A DNA stretch of 11,054 bases, taken from NCBI GenBank assembly GCA_002455955.1, contig DKLZ01000018.1, forward strand, positions 1 through 11,054. The letters run 5' to 3'. The notes beneath the pieces were generated by a model that worked only from the letters and a program-made list of their open reading frames with translations, made no database searches and was not told the origin of the DNA. Both the position numbers and the translations under genes were made by a program. Source of the stretch: Dehalococcoidia bacterium UBA6627. GTDB lineage: Bacteria > Chloroflexota > Dehalococcoidia > UBA2979. Each line of letters starts with the position of its first letter. Within the stretch, counting starts at the first letter, position 1. Shown here piece by piece: positions 1 through 7,169 of this stretch.

Positions 1-51
1 ATTTCAGACGAAAAAAGGGGGCGTTTTGCGCCCCCTTTTTTCGTCTGAAAT
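1..51. terminator. Strong bidirectional intrinsic terminator
   Basis: Bases 1-23 and 29-51 are perfect reverse complements: a 23-bp stem with a 5-nt loop (TTTTG). The inner stem is GC-only (GGGGGCG/CGCCCCC), flanked by A6 on one side and T6 on the other, so either strand gives a GC hairpin followed by a U-run. On the minus strand it lies about 40 nt beyond the stop of the metallophosphoesterase gene and should end the glyQS-phosphoesterase transcript. The other direction would serve a gene outside the window. The stem may continue left of base 1. Confidence 0.9.
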
Positions 52-90
52 TCACCTACCGCAGCCAGCACTATTCAAAGTAGCCAGTTC

Positions 91-957
91 CTAGAGACCG
101 GACAAATGTCGACGGTCATACTGGTTATCTGGCTCTATAGGAAGCCCCACTAAATAGGGAATATCTTCGTGAGCAAGGGGTGGGCGGTCCCCGAGAGAAT
201 GAGCCTGAAGCTCCACGCGCCCGTCTTCGTGAAGATCGACAATGAGAACTCGACCACCAACCTGACTACCTTCACCCAGACCTTCTGGAGCTCCGGAGTA
301 GGCTGCTACGGTAAGTTCACCAGCAGCAACACGCGTCATCTGCTCCCAGTGCCCAAGAGCAATATAATCGCGCTCGGTCTCGATCAGATGATCTTCACGG
401 ATATGGAATGAGTTGTGTAGCAAAGCTTTTGGATGAATATAGTGGCCGTGACCAGCTCCAAGTTGCCAGGGTGCATCACCTCGTGGTGGCGGTGAAACAA
501 AAGGTTGAAAATCTGGCAGTAACTCAGTGTGGCTCCGTCCCCAAATCTCAACATCGAGCTCTTCAAGTGCGATGGTCTCACCTTCTGGAACGCGCATCAC
601 ACGAAGGTTCGGTGCCTGTTTTTCGAAGTCGAAACGATCGTAAATAGAATTTGGACCAACATGGTCGTGGTTTCCGGGAGTAATGACCACGGGAACCTCT
701 ACCCGGGCTATTTGCTCAGCTGCGTATTCCAGAGTGTCATCCCAAACACGAGCGTTGTCGAAAAAATCGCCAGGAATAACTACAAATTCAACTTTCTCAC
801 GTATCGCGACGTCGACAACACGTCCAAAGTTGGCGTGAAGTTCATCGCGTGCTTCGGAGCCATCACCATAATCATATGCACCAAGATGGACATCGGAGGT
901 GTGTAGTAAGCGTCTCTTAGGACGCTTGTTATTGGAGTCATACATCGATTTCGTCAT
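91..957 (-). CDS. SbcD/Mre11-like calcineurin-type metallophosphoesterase
   Basis: A 288-residue two-metal phosphoesterase. All the usual ligand blocks are visible: DVHLG (Asp22, His24), GDFFDN (Asp64), GNHDH (Asn96, His97), GHGHYIHP (His170, His172) and GHWEQ (His203). This order and the N-terminal LLHTSDVHLG resemble the nuclease subunit of SbcCD/Mre11-Rad50. It is shorter than typical SbcD (about 400 residues), and no SbcC/Rad50 ATPase gene is in the window, so a stand-alone phosphodiesterase or nuclease is as likely as a repair exonuclease. It follows the glycyl-tRNA synthetase gene and its ATG lies inside that gene's last codons (20-nt overlap). A second in-frame ATG at 945 would give an 8-nt overlap. 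Neither start has a well-spaced Shine-Dalgarno, which suggests translational coupling. The true substrate cannot be read from sequence. Confidence 0.88.
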   Translation of the reverse strand: MTKSMYDSNNKRPKRRLLHTSDVHLGAYDYGDGSEARDELHANFGRVVDVAIREKVEFVVIPGDFFDNARVWDDTLEYAAEQIARVEVPVVITPGNHDHVGPNSIYDRFDFEKQAPNLRVMRVPEGETIALEELDVEIWGRSHTELLPDFQPFVSPPPRGDAPWQLGAGHGHYIHPKALLHNSFHIREDHLIETERDYIALGHWEQMTRVAAGELTVAAYSGAPEGLGEGSQVGGRVLIVDLHEDGRVELQAHSLGDRPPLAHEDIPYLVGLPIEPDNQYDRRHLSGL

Positions 958-2305
958 ACTCCGGTATATGTGGGCGCATTGCCACTAGATGTTGATTCAA
1001 AACTTCCGGCAGTTCGCTAATGGAAACACGAGTCTGCTTCATCGTATCGCGATCACGAATTGTCACCGCATCGTCATCGATAGTATCGAAGTCGACCGTT
1101 ACAGCGAGTGGTGTACCTATTTCATCTTGACGACGATAGCGACGGCCAATCGATTGCGCATCGTCGTACTGACTGCGAAAGCGCGGACGGACTACGTCAT
1201 AAACACGACGTGCTGTTGGACCTAATTTCTCATTCCTAGAGAGCGGTAATACAGCAACTTCGGCAGGAGCAACGTCAGGTGCGAAATGTAGGACAGTGCG
1301 TTGATCTCCGTTCTCAAGTGTCTCTTCAGCGTAGGCATCTGACAGCAGCATTAACATGACCCGATCAACACCTACCGCGGGCTCCACGACATGAGGAATG
1401 ATGTGCTCGTTGCGATCTGGATCAAAGTAGCTCAGCGATTTACCAGAGTGTGCTGCATGGGCAGATAAATCATATTCGCCTCTGTGTGCAATTCCTTCCA
1501 GCTCACCCCACCCCCACTGGTAATGAACTTCGATATCTGATGTGGCTTTTGAATAGTGCGAAAGCTCCTCTGGATTGTGATCTCGCAGGCGCAGCCGATC
1601 CGGATTAACACCTAGCCTGTAGTACCAACGTAAACGCTCCTTCTTCCAGTAAGTGTGCCAATCGAACGGATCTTGCGGATCACAGAAGAATTCCATCTCC
1701 ATCTGCTCGAACTCTCGAGTACGAAAAATGAACTGCTTTGTGGTGATCTCGTTACGGAATGACTTGCCAATCTGAGCAATGCCAAACGGTAATCTTTTGC
1801 GGGTCGATTGCTGCACGTTTTCAAAATTGATGAACATCCCCTGCGCAGTTTCAGGACGCAAGTAGGCCACAGAGGAAGCATCCACTACAGGACCAACATT
1901 TGTCTTAAGCATGAGATTAAACTCACGCGCTTCGGTGAAGCGTCCGACACTCCCGCACTCAGGGCAAGTGTTCTCTTCTATCTGATCTGATCGAAGTCTG
2001 GCCTGACAGTTAAGGCAATCGGTCATCGGATCATGAAAAGTATCGAGGTGCCCTGAAGCTTCCCATACTTTGCTATTTGTGATGATCGACGATTCAATAC
2101 CAACGATATCATCACGCTCACGAACCATCGCTTGCCACCAAAGTTCACGAATTTGGCGCTTCATCTCCACTCCGAGCGGTCCGTAGTCATAGGATGCAGC
2201 AAACCCGCCATAAATCTCAGCTGACGGAAAGACAAACCCACGGCGCTTAGCAAGCGATACGATCGCCTCGAGGCTCACTCCCTCAACAATGTCTGCCTCT
2301 GTCAT
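938..2305 (-). CDS. glyQS: Glycyl-tRNA synthetase, one-chain alpha2 type
   Basis: Charges tRNA-Gly with glycine in the cytoplasm. Counted from the ATG at 2305 the protein has 455 residues. The N-terminal catalytic core contains SAEIYGG and YDYGPLGVEMKR. A four-cysteine zinc knuckle (CLNC at 97-100, CPEC at 114-117) follows, then the glycine/AMP-site motif RPETAQGMF (about 150-158), class II motif 2 (FRNEI...TREFEQMEMEFF, about 183-207) and motif 3 (GVDRVMLMLL, about 312-321). An anticodon-binding domain fills about residues 345-440. This is the homodimeric bacterial/eukaryotic type, not the GlyQ+GlyS tetramer. A GTG at 2341 would add 12 residues but has no Shine-Dalgarno; the ATG at 2305 has AGGGGA 3 nt upstream, which is close. 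No T-box sequence is visible in the leader. The next gene overlaps its 3' end. Confidence 0.95.
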   Translation of the reverse strand: MTEADIVEGVSLEAIVSLAKRRGFVFPSAEIYGGFAASYDYGPLGVEMKRQIRELWWQAMVRERDDIVGIESSIITNSKVWEASGHLDTFHDPMTDCLNCQARLRSDQIEENTCPECGSVGRFTEAREFNLMLKTNVGPVVDASSVAYLRPETAQGMFINFENVQQSTRKRLPFGIAQIGKSFRNEITTKQFIFRTREFEQMEMEFFCDPQDPFDWHTYWKKERLRWYYRLGVNPDRLRLRDHNPEELSHYSKATSDIEVHYQWGWGELEGIAHRGEYDLSAHAAHSGKSLSYFDPDRNEHIIPHVVEPAVGVDRVMLMLLSDAYAEETLENGDQRTVLHFAPDVAPAEVAVLPLSRNEKLGPTARRVYDVVRPRFRSQYDDAQSIGRRYRRQDEIGTPLAVTVDFDTIDDDAVTIRDRDTMKQTRVSISELPEVLNQHLVAMRPHIPEYDEIDV

Positions 2306-2360
2306 CTTTCCCCTGACGTGCCCGGTAACTTCAGTGGCCACAGGATAAGTGCGAGTCTCT

Positions 2361-2418
2361 TGTGGATGAAGTGATTTGTTCCACAGAAACTCTAATTAGG
2401 CGAATGATCATGTTCCAC
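2361..2418. promoter_or_regulatory. Divergent glyQS/darA-operon control region with repeated TGTTCCAC
   Basis: TGTTCCAC occurs twice in direct orientation (2377-2384 and 2411-2418, 34 bp apart). The first copy also forms an inverted repeat with TGTGGA at 2361-2366 (TGTGGA, 13 nt, TCCACA). An 8-bp palindrome CTAATTAG lies between the copies (2392-2399). Both divergent genes must have promoters here, but no -35/-10 pair is convincing; TAAAAT at 2421 is a possible rightward -10. A regulator-binding site is a guess from the repeats. Confidence 0.3.
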
Positions 2419-2450
2419 GATAAAATTAGTAGCCAAGGAAGGAGTCCCTA

Positions 2451-2675
2451 ATGCCCTCTATCCTTGCTATTGGGATGGGCGCGATCAGCGGAATGATCGC
2501 TGCGTTATGGCTAGAGGCCTATAAAGACACTAAGCATGGCACCACAACCTCCGTTTTAGAAAAGTCGACTGTGACAGAGCTATCGTCGCTGTTAGAAAAT
2601 TTGCCACCGCTGGATGACGCAGCTGATCTGCACCATTTTTCTACTACTTCTGATCGTGAGGAAAAACCCCTATGA
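2451..2675 (+). CDS. Small membrane-anchored protein, function unknown, coupled to darA
   Basis: A 74-residue protein I do not recognise. Residues 2-22 form one hydrophobic Gly/Ala/Met-rich segment (ILAIGMGAISGMIAALW), long enough for a single membrane helix. After it come a short charged linker (EAYKDTKHG) and a Ser/Thr- and Leu-rich acidic tail, probably cytoplasmic. The start is well supported: AAGGAAGGAG ends 6 nt before the ATG, the best Shine-Dalgarno in the window. Its stop overlaps the darA start by 4 nt (ATGA), so the two should be co-translated. The order suggests a job linked to cyclic-di-AMP sensing at the membrane, but that is inference from position only. Confidence 0.75.
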   Translation: MPSILAIGMGAISGMIAALWLEAYKDTKHGTTTSVLEKSTVTELSSLLENLPPLDDAADLHHFSTTSDREEKPL

Positions 2676-3025
2676 CAGAAGAAGGACTCTTGCCCACGAA
2701 AATGTGCATCTTAGTGATTGCAGATTCAGATGCACCTGAGCTTATTGACCGATTGGTCGAATCAAAACTTCCTGTAACTAAATTGGGGTCGACTGGCGGC
2801 TTCTTAGCGCGCGGGAACATGACAATTTTCAGTGGTGTAGACGACAGTCAGCTTGATCTAGTTATGAAAATTGTGAGTGAGGTATGCCAAGTTCGTAAGG
2901 AGTTCATACCTATACAGACACTACCGATATTTGGTGATGGAGGTTTTATCGCTGATCCCGTCGAGGTACGTGTCGGCGGAGCAGTTGTGTTCGTACTAGA
3001 TATTGAACGATTTGACCGCTTTTAG
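2672..3025 (+). CDS. darA: Cyclic-di-AMP receptor, DarA/PstA family (PII-like)
   Basis: A 117-residue cytosolic PII-like protein; family members are trimers that bind cyclic di-AMP between subunits. Family hallmarks are clear: TKLGSTGGFLARGN (about 36-49), which contains the ligand-binding TGGFL-x2-GN loop, and the C-terminal block VEVRVGGAVVFVLDIERF (about 97-114), typical of DarA. The usual family start (MKLIIAVV...) aligns with Met11 here, so the first ten residues are an extension unless translation begins at the ATG at 2702. The ATG at 2672 is preferred because GAGGA lies upstream and its ATG overlaps the stop of the previous gene. The cellular partner of DarA is unresolved in studied bacteria. 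No diadenylate cyclase gene is in the window. The gene ends just before the palindromic terminator shared with hppA. Confidence 0.92.
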   Translation: MTEEGLLPTKMCILVIADSDAPELIDRLVESKLPVTKLGSTGGFLARGNMTIFSGVDDSQLDLVMKIVSEVCQVRKEFIPIQTLPIFGDGGFIADPVEVRVGGAVVFVLDIERFDRF

Positions 3026-3033
3026 TGAAATTC

Positions 3034-3072
3034 ATTGCACCAGACCCATATATATGGGTCTGGTGCAATTTT
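3034..3072. terminator. Shared terminator between convergent darA and hppA
   Basis: Bases 3034-3069 form a perfect 36-nt palindrome (arms ATTGCACCAGACCCATA and its complement around a central TA-rich turn). On the plus strand it runs into TTTT (3069-3072). It sits between two convergent stop codons (3025 and 3087), so it can end both transcripts. The plus-strand U-tract is short; on the minus strand only GAATTTC follows, so termination may be stronger for darA. Confidence 0.8.
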
Positions 3073-3086
3073 AAAGGCCTAAGAAA

Positions 3087-5153
3087 CTAGAGAAACAGCG
3101 GTCCGAACACCACAGCAACAATCGACATCAACTTCAACAGAATATTGAGTGCCGGACCCGAAGTATCCTTGAATGGATCACCGACCGTGTCACCAACGAC
3201 AGCAGCCTTATGAGATTCCGAACCTTTGCCACCGTGGTGCCCAGATTCGATGTACTTTTTCGCGTTATCCCAAGCGCCTCCAGCATTTGCCATCATCAGT
3301 GCAAGAACCGCACCTGCGGCAATAGATCCTGCAAGTAAACCTCCCAGCGATTCTGGTCCAAGAACAGCACCAACAAGAACTGGAACAATGACGGCAATAG
3401 CTCCAGGCAAGATCATTTCACGGAGTGCACCATCGGTCGCGATCGAAACAGCTCGAGTATGATCCGGAGACTCCGTACCATCCATGATCCCTGGATGTTC
3501 CCGAAACTGACGGCGTACCTCATTGACCATTGCGGTTGCGGCACGTCCAACAGCGCCCATGGTCATCGCTCCAAAGACGAATGGCATCATTCCACCAAGC
3601 AAAACACCTAGTAGAACTTCTACTTCAAGTAGATCAAATGAGTTGATCCCGACTACCTGTGAGTAAGTCACCATCAATGCGAGTGACGTAAGAACTGCTG
3701 AACCTATTGCAAAACCTTTACCTGTTGCCGCAGTCGTGTTCCCCAAGCTATCGAGTGCATCCGTACGATCGCGCACTTCCTCGGGTAAACCAGCCTGTTC
3801 TGCAATTCCACCGGCATTATCGGCAACAGGGCCATAGGCATCAGTAGCCAGAGTGATTCCAAGTGGAGCAAGCATACCAACAGCAGCAAGAGCAATGCCG
3901 TAGAGACCTGCAAGTTCAAAGGTAATCCAGATCGCGGCAACGATTGTGAGCAGCGGTACAGCGGTAGAGAGCATACCGAGTCCCAAGCCACCGATGACCA
4001 GTGTACCGGCACCAGTTTCAGCCTGTCCGGCAAGTTTCTTCGTCGGTGAAAATTCGTAGGCCGTGTAATACTCCGTAACCGTTCCAATGACTTGACCCGC
4101 AATTAGACCAACAAGCACAACGAAGAACAGGACAAAATCTACGTCAAGCGCAAGCACCAGGATCGCGGTGCCCACAAGTGCAATCGCGCTAGCACCGAAG
4201 ATCCCTGTGCGTAAAGCCCATAAAAGTTGACCCATGTTCGCATTCTCGTTCGCCCGAACGAGAAAGGTCCCGATTATTGAAGCAATGATGCCAACCGCCA
4301 TCACTCCAAAAGGAAGAATAAATGCGTCAGACGAGTATTGAGTAATAGCGTCACTCTCGAAAACACCGTTTTCACCAGCACCAACTACGGCAATAGCACC
4401 GAGAGACACAGTGGCAACGATCGATCCTGTGTAAGACTCGAAGAGATCCGCACCCATTCCAGCAACGTCACCGACGTTATCACCTACATTATCGGCAATA
4501 GTCGCCGGGTTTCGTGGATCATCTTCGGGGATTCCCGCTTCCACTTTTCCGACAAGATCAGCTCCCACGTCAGCGGCTTTCGTGAAGATACCTCCTCCGA
4601 CACGCGCAAATAGAGCTATCGAAGAGGCTCCGAACGCAAAACCGGTCAAAGGACTCACATTTTGGAAAATCAAGTAAAGCAACGAGATGAATAACAGGCT
4701 CAGTCCGGTCACTGTGACACCCATGACCGCCCCGGAAGAGAATGCAACACGGAGAGCTGGGTTCAGACCAATCCGGGCCTTCGCAGCCGTCCGAACATTC
4801 GCGCGAACTGCCACATACATCCCTATATAGCCAGCAGTGGCCGATGCAACAGCACCAAGTAAGTAAGAAATGCCCGTTCTCGGGAGGTCGGTTAGTTCAC
4901 CGCCCTTGTCAGGCAACTTATCCAACGCATCGTAATCAATGAAGACAACCAAAACAGCTGTTACGACAACAACAAAGCCCGCGAGAAAGGTGTATTCACG
5001 CTTAAGAAAGGCGGCAGCACCCTCCTGAATCGATACACCAATCGAGCGCATTGTCTCGTCGCCTTCGTCTTCAGTCATAAGCTGACGAGCCGATACGACA
5101 GCAAAGACAAGACCGATCAATCCGGCTCCCAGTGCCAGGTAAAGGATATCCAT
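3087..5153 (-). CDS. hppA: Membrane-bound ion-pumping pyrophosphatase, K+-dependent type
   Basis: Hydrolyses pyrophosphate on the cytoplasmic side and pumps H+ and/or Na+ across the membrane. The product is 688 residues with about 16 hydrophobic helices, the normal size. Signature motifs (numbered from the ATG at 5153): DVGADLVGKVEAGIPEDDP (195-213), NVGDNVGDVAG (222-232), TDAYGPVADNAGG (437-449) and the C-terminal GDTVGDPFKDTSGP (about 654-667). Residue 475 in GNTTAATGKG is Ala where K+-independent enzymes carry Lys, so K+ stimulation is expected. Glu239 in ADLFESYTG is placed as in Na+-pumping members, which favours Na+ transport but does not prove it. A TTG at 5171 would add six residues; the ATG at 5153 is preferred, with GGGAGG 10 nt upstream. 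A 187-nt leader separates it from the fmdB-like genes. Confidence 0.96.
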   Translation of the reverse strand: MDILYLALGAGLIGLVFAVVSARQLMTEDEGDETMRSIGVSIQEGAAAFLKREYTFLAGFVVVVTAVLVVFIDYDALDKLPDKGGELTDLPRTGISYLLGAVASATAGYIGMYVAVRANVRTAAKARIGLNPALRVAFSSGAVMGVTVTGLSLLFISLLYLIFQNVSPLTGFAFGASSIALFARVGGGIFTKAADVGADLVGKVEAGIPEDDPRNPATIADNVGDNVGDVAGMGADLFESYTGSIVATVSLGAIAVVGAGENGVFESDAITQYSSDAFILPFGVMAVGIIASIIGTFLVRANENANMGQLLWALRTGIFGASAIALVGTAILVLALDVDFVLFFVVLVGLIAGQVIGTVTEYYTAYEFSPTKKLAGQAETGAGTLVIGGLGLGMLSTAVPLLTIVAAIWITFELAGLYGIALAAVGMLAPLGITLATDAYGPVADNAGGIAEQAGLPEEVRDRTDALDSLGNTTAATGKGFAIGSAVLTSLALMVTYSQVVGINSFDLLEVEVLLGVLLGGMMPFVFGAMTMGAVGRAATAMVNEVRRQFREHPGIMDGTESPDHTRAVSIATDGALREMILPGAIAVIVPVLVGAVLGPESLGGLLAGSIAAGAVLALMMANAGGAWDNAKKYIESGHHGGKGSESHKAAVVGDTVGDPFKDTSGPALNILLKLMSIVAVVFGPLFL

Positions 5154-5183
5154 TGTTAAATTGCCTCCCAAAAGCCTCTGCTA

Positions 5184-5201
5184 CTGCGAGTTTGATCGCA
5201 G
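5184..5201 (-). other. Small hairpin in the hppA leader
   Basis: CTGCGA (5184-5189) and TCGCAG (5196-5201) pair around a 6-nt loop, about 30 nt upstream of the hppA ATG. On the minus strand the CTGC arm can alternatively pair with GCAG a few bases earlier, so two exclusive small stems are possible. The rest of the 5172-5358 gap contains another short stem, TGGCTA(TTT)TAGCCA at 5305-5319. I cannot match the leader to a known riboswitch, and no promoter boxes are convincing. Confidence 0.25.
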
Positions 5202-5358
5202 CTCAGACTGCTAAACGGCGTGCTGACGCGCGGCAGGGTAGCATCGGGACCGGATATCTGCATCACGTTTTTCAAATGCACGTGTAATAATGTAACTGAC
5301 AGTGTGGCTAAAATAGCCAATCCATTGATATTGAATTTATTTAATCGCCGCGTCTCGC

Positions 5359-5694
5359 TTACAAGTCGTTTACCGGATCAGGTAATTCACCGTCACGAGC
5401 CGCATCAATCATTTCACGCGTCTCCTCTGGAAGATCCATCCCGTAATCTTCGAATCGCTGCTCTACCCATCTTCCAATTTGGCGTGGATCTTCTATCGAC
5501 CCAGCTGGACCAGGCATTCCAAGCGCATCCATCACCTGTTGATCATTTTTCACGCGGGACAAACGCGAGATTAATCGCTTCATCCTCGTTGAGCTGCAAT
5601 GCTCACAAGTAGGTACTAATTCCGTCTTCGGATTGCGCACGAAGATGGTCGAGACCTGATTACACTGAGAACATCGATACTCGTAAATTGGCAT
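5359..5694 (-). CDS. FmdB-family zinc-ribbon protein (second of a pair)
   Basis: 111 residues. The N-terminus has the family opening MPIYEYRC and a zinc ribbon made of CSQC (8-11) and CEHC (30-33). A basic stretch (RMKRLISRLSRVK) follows, then an acidic tail with DPRQIGRWVEQRFEDYG. FmdB proteins are short putative regulators, named from a gene next to methylotroph formamidase genes; their real role is unsettled, and nothing nearby suggests amide metabolism. The start is fixed by the family opening and by the TAATG junction, where the stop of the upstream paralogue shares one base with this ATG. Zinc binding is a family-based expectation. Confidence 0.85.
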   Translation of the reverse strand: MPIYEYRCSQCNQVSTIFVRNPKTELVPTCEHCSSTRMKRLISRLSRVKNDQQVMDALGMPGPAGSIEDPRQIGRWVEQRFEDYGMDLPEETREMIDAARDGELPDPVNDL

Positions 5695-6095
5695 TAGGCA
5701 TCACTCTCTGAGAGTTTGTCTTTAGCCTGGTTGATCCGATGCTTCAGCGTATGTCCCGGATCTGCTCGCTCAACTGGATCATCGCCAGCATCAGCACGAT
5801 CTGCTAGTTCACCGAAATCCGAACCAAGTTCATCGTCAAATTCATTACCCATCTTCCGTGCCCAACGAGCGAAGTCACCTTGGTCACCACCAGAAAGACG
5901 TCCGAGCTCCTGATCAAGGTCGATACGTCCTACCCGCTCTGCTGAAGAACGCACATGGGTAACGCGTGATACCACTCGTCTTAAATCATCATTGCCACAG
6001 TCTGGGCAGCGAGGTTCAGCGGTCGATTTCATAGACCGAAAGAAGATTTCGACACGGCGATCACAGCTGTCGCAATCGTATTGATAGATCGGCAT
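5694..6095 (-). CDS. FmdB-family zinc-ribbon protein (first of a pair)
   Basis: 133 residues from the ATG at 6095. It opens with MPIYQYDC and has two Cys pairs, CDSC and CPDCG, forming a zinc ribbon in the first 35 residues. A basic segment (DLRRVVSRVTHVR) and a long acidic tail rich in Asp, Glu and Gly follow (DFARWARKMGNEFDDELG). The layout matches the downstream gene domain by domain, so the two look like a diverged tandem duplication. A GTG at 6119 would add eight residues; I reject it because family members start at MPIY, although neither start has a good Shine-Dalgarno. The gene is divergent from the alpha/beta-hydrolase. A 10-bp palindrome, ATGCTAGCAT (6172-6181), lies in the gap between them. 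Confidence 0.85.
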   Translation of the reverse strand: MPIYQYDCDSCDRRVEIFFRSMKSTAEPRCPDCGNDDLRRVVSRVTHVRSSAERVGRIDLDQELGRLSGGDQGDFARWARKMGNEFDDELGSDFGELADRADAGDDPVERADPGHTLKHRINQAKDKLSESDA

Positions 6096-6171
6096 CTCAC
6101 TTACGAGTGTAGAGACCACCTAAGAGGTGCGAAAGAGCTTTGAAAGTAAATCTCGGCACTAATCGCTGGGG

Positions 6172-6181
6172 ATGCTAGCAT
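6172..6181. repeat. 10-bp palindrome between divergent genes
   Basis: ATGCTAGCAT is a perfect 10-bp palindrome in the gap between the leftward fmdB-like pair and the rightward hydrolase. An operator is possible, but a 10-bp palindrome can occur by chance and no second copy was seen. Confidence 0.2.
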
Positions 6182-6247
6182 TTAGTAACTCAACATTTGA
6201 TGTGTGGTGTTAAGCCATACCGACCAAGTTCCGAGGATGCCACGCCG

Positions 6248-7120
6248 ATGGCCGCTTCTACCAAGCCGCGCGAAGACTTCATCGAGGCCAATGGCCTCCG
6301 CTTTCATACTCGTGAATGGGGTGAGGCCCGAAGCAAGCATGCAGTAATTATGATGCATGGGTACGCTGAAACGAGCGATGTTTGGCTCGATGTTGGACCA
6401 GACCTTGGACGTGAATTCCGATCTATCTCATTTGATCTACGCGGGCATGGACAAAGTAGCTACGCGAGTAATCAGGATTACAGTCGGACAGCACAGGTCG
6501 AAGACCTCGAAGCACTAGTTGAACAGATCGGCCTGCGTTCAGTTACGTTGGTCGGGCATGCGATGGGTGGTGCCAACGCGATCTGCTACGCGGCCGAACA
6601 CCCGGAGAGTGTCTCTGCACTAGTGCTTGTCGAAACTGCACCAGAGATGCTTCGATCTGGAATGGAGTCGTTGCGGCGTTTAGTAGCAACTGCAAGTGAG
6701 TTCCGATCAATTGAAGAAGCAATCGAGGCATTCCGACCGTTCTACCCATATGCGACAAACGACCAGATACAGCGCCGTGCCCTAGCTGGTTTGAAAAGCG
6801 AAAATGGCGGATACACTTGGGACTTCGACCCAATTTTCCGCGATGCCACGGCAAGACCAATCGCTCCAGATCCAGGACAACGTAGATTTCATGATTTGTG
6901 GGACTCTGCTGATCGATTACAGTGCCCACTAATGATCATCCGTGGTTCAGAAACAGATATGATGACGCCTGAGGCAATTCAACGCCTGCACCGACGGGTA
7001 ATCGGATCTCGAGTTTCACTAATAGAAGAAGCCGGGCATCCAGTTCCAACGGACCAACCTTCGATGCTGGCACTTAATATCCGAGAATTCCTTCAAAGCA
7101 TCGCTAACCAGCCAGCCTGA
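6248..7120 (+). CDS. Alpha/beta-hydrolase-fold protein lacking the nucleophile serine
   Basis: 290 residues from the ATG at 6248, which has GAGGA about 10 nt upstream; weak in-frame starts at 6197 (TTG) and 6200 (ATG) would lengthen it. The fold is clear: oxyanion-hole motif MHGYAET (His37-Gly38), DLRGHGQS after strand 4, a cap region about 130-220, an acid in GSETD (234-237) and a C-terminal histidine in EEAGHP (His264). The nucleophile elbow reads VGHAMGG: Ala105 (codon GCG, 6560-6562) replaces the Ser of G-x-S-x-G. A usual Ser-His-Asp esterase mechanism is therefore ruled out as read. From memory, RutD-type proteins have a similar GHALG elbow, so it could be a carbamate- or enamine-type catalyst, a lyase or a binding protein. 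No other rut gene is nearby. It precedes fabF by 49 nt on the same strand. Confidence 0.88.
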   Translation: MAASTKPREDFIEANGLRFHTREWGEARSKHAVIMMHGYAETSDVWLDVGPDLGREFRSISFDLRGHGQSSYASNQDYSRTAQVEDLEALVEQIGLRSVTLVGHAMGGANAICYAAEHPESVSALVLVETAPEMLRSGMESLRRLVATASEFRSIEEAIEAFRPFYPYATNDQIQRRALAGLKSENGGYTWDFDPIFRDATARPIAPDPGQRRFHDLWDSADRLQCPLMIIRGSETDMMTPEAIQRLHRRVIGSRVSLIEEAGHPVPTDQPSMLALNIREFLQSIANQPA

Positions 7121-7169
7121 TCGAATCCATCAGCACCATGGATGATCGCCACCGGCAGGTACCGAGTTA

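Noticed and set aside
2342..2450. T-box riboswitch for glyQS
   Set aside because: The leader is only about 110-145 nt and lacks the conserved TGGNACCGCG-type sequence.
3704..4102. Leftward Leu/Arg-rich frame inside hppA
   Set aside because: Out-of-frame shadow of the pyrophosphatase, whose conserved motifs cover the same bases.
6197..6247. Upstream TTG/ATG starts for the alpha/beta-hydrolase
   Set aside because: No ribosome site before them, and the extra residues do not resemble family N-termini; the ATG at 6248 has GAGGA upstream.
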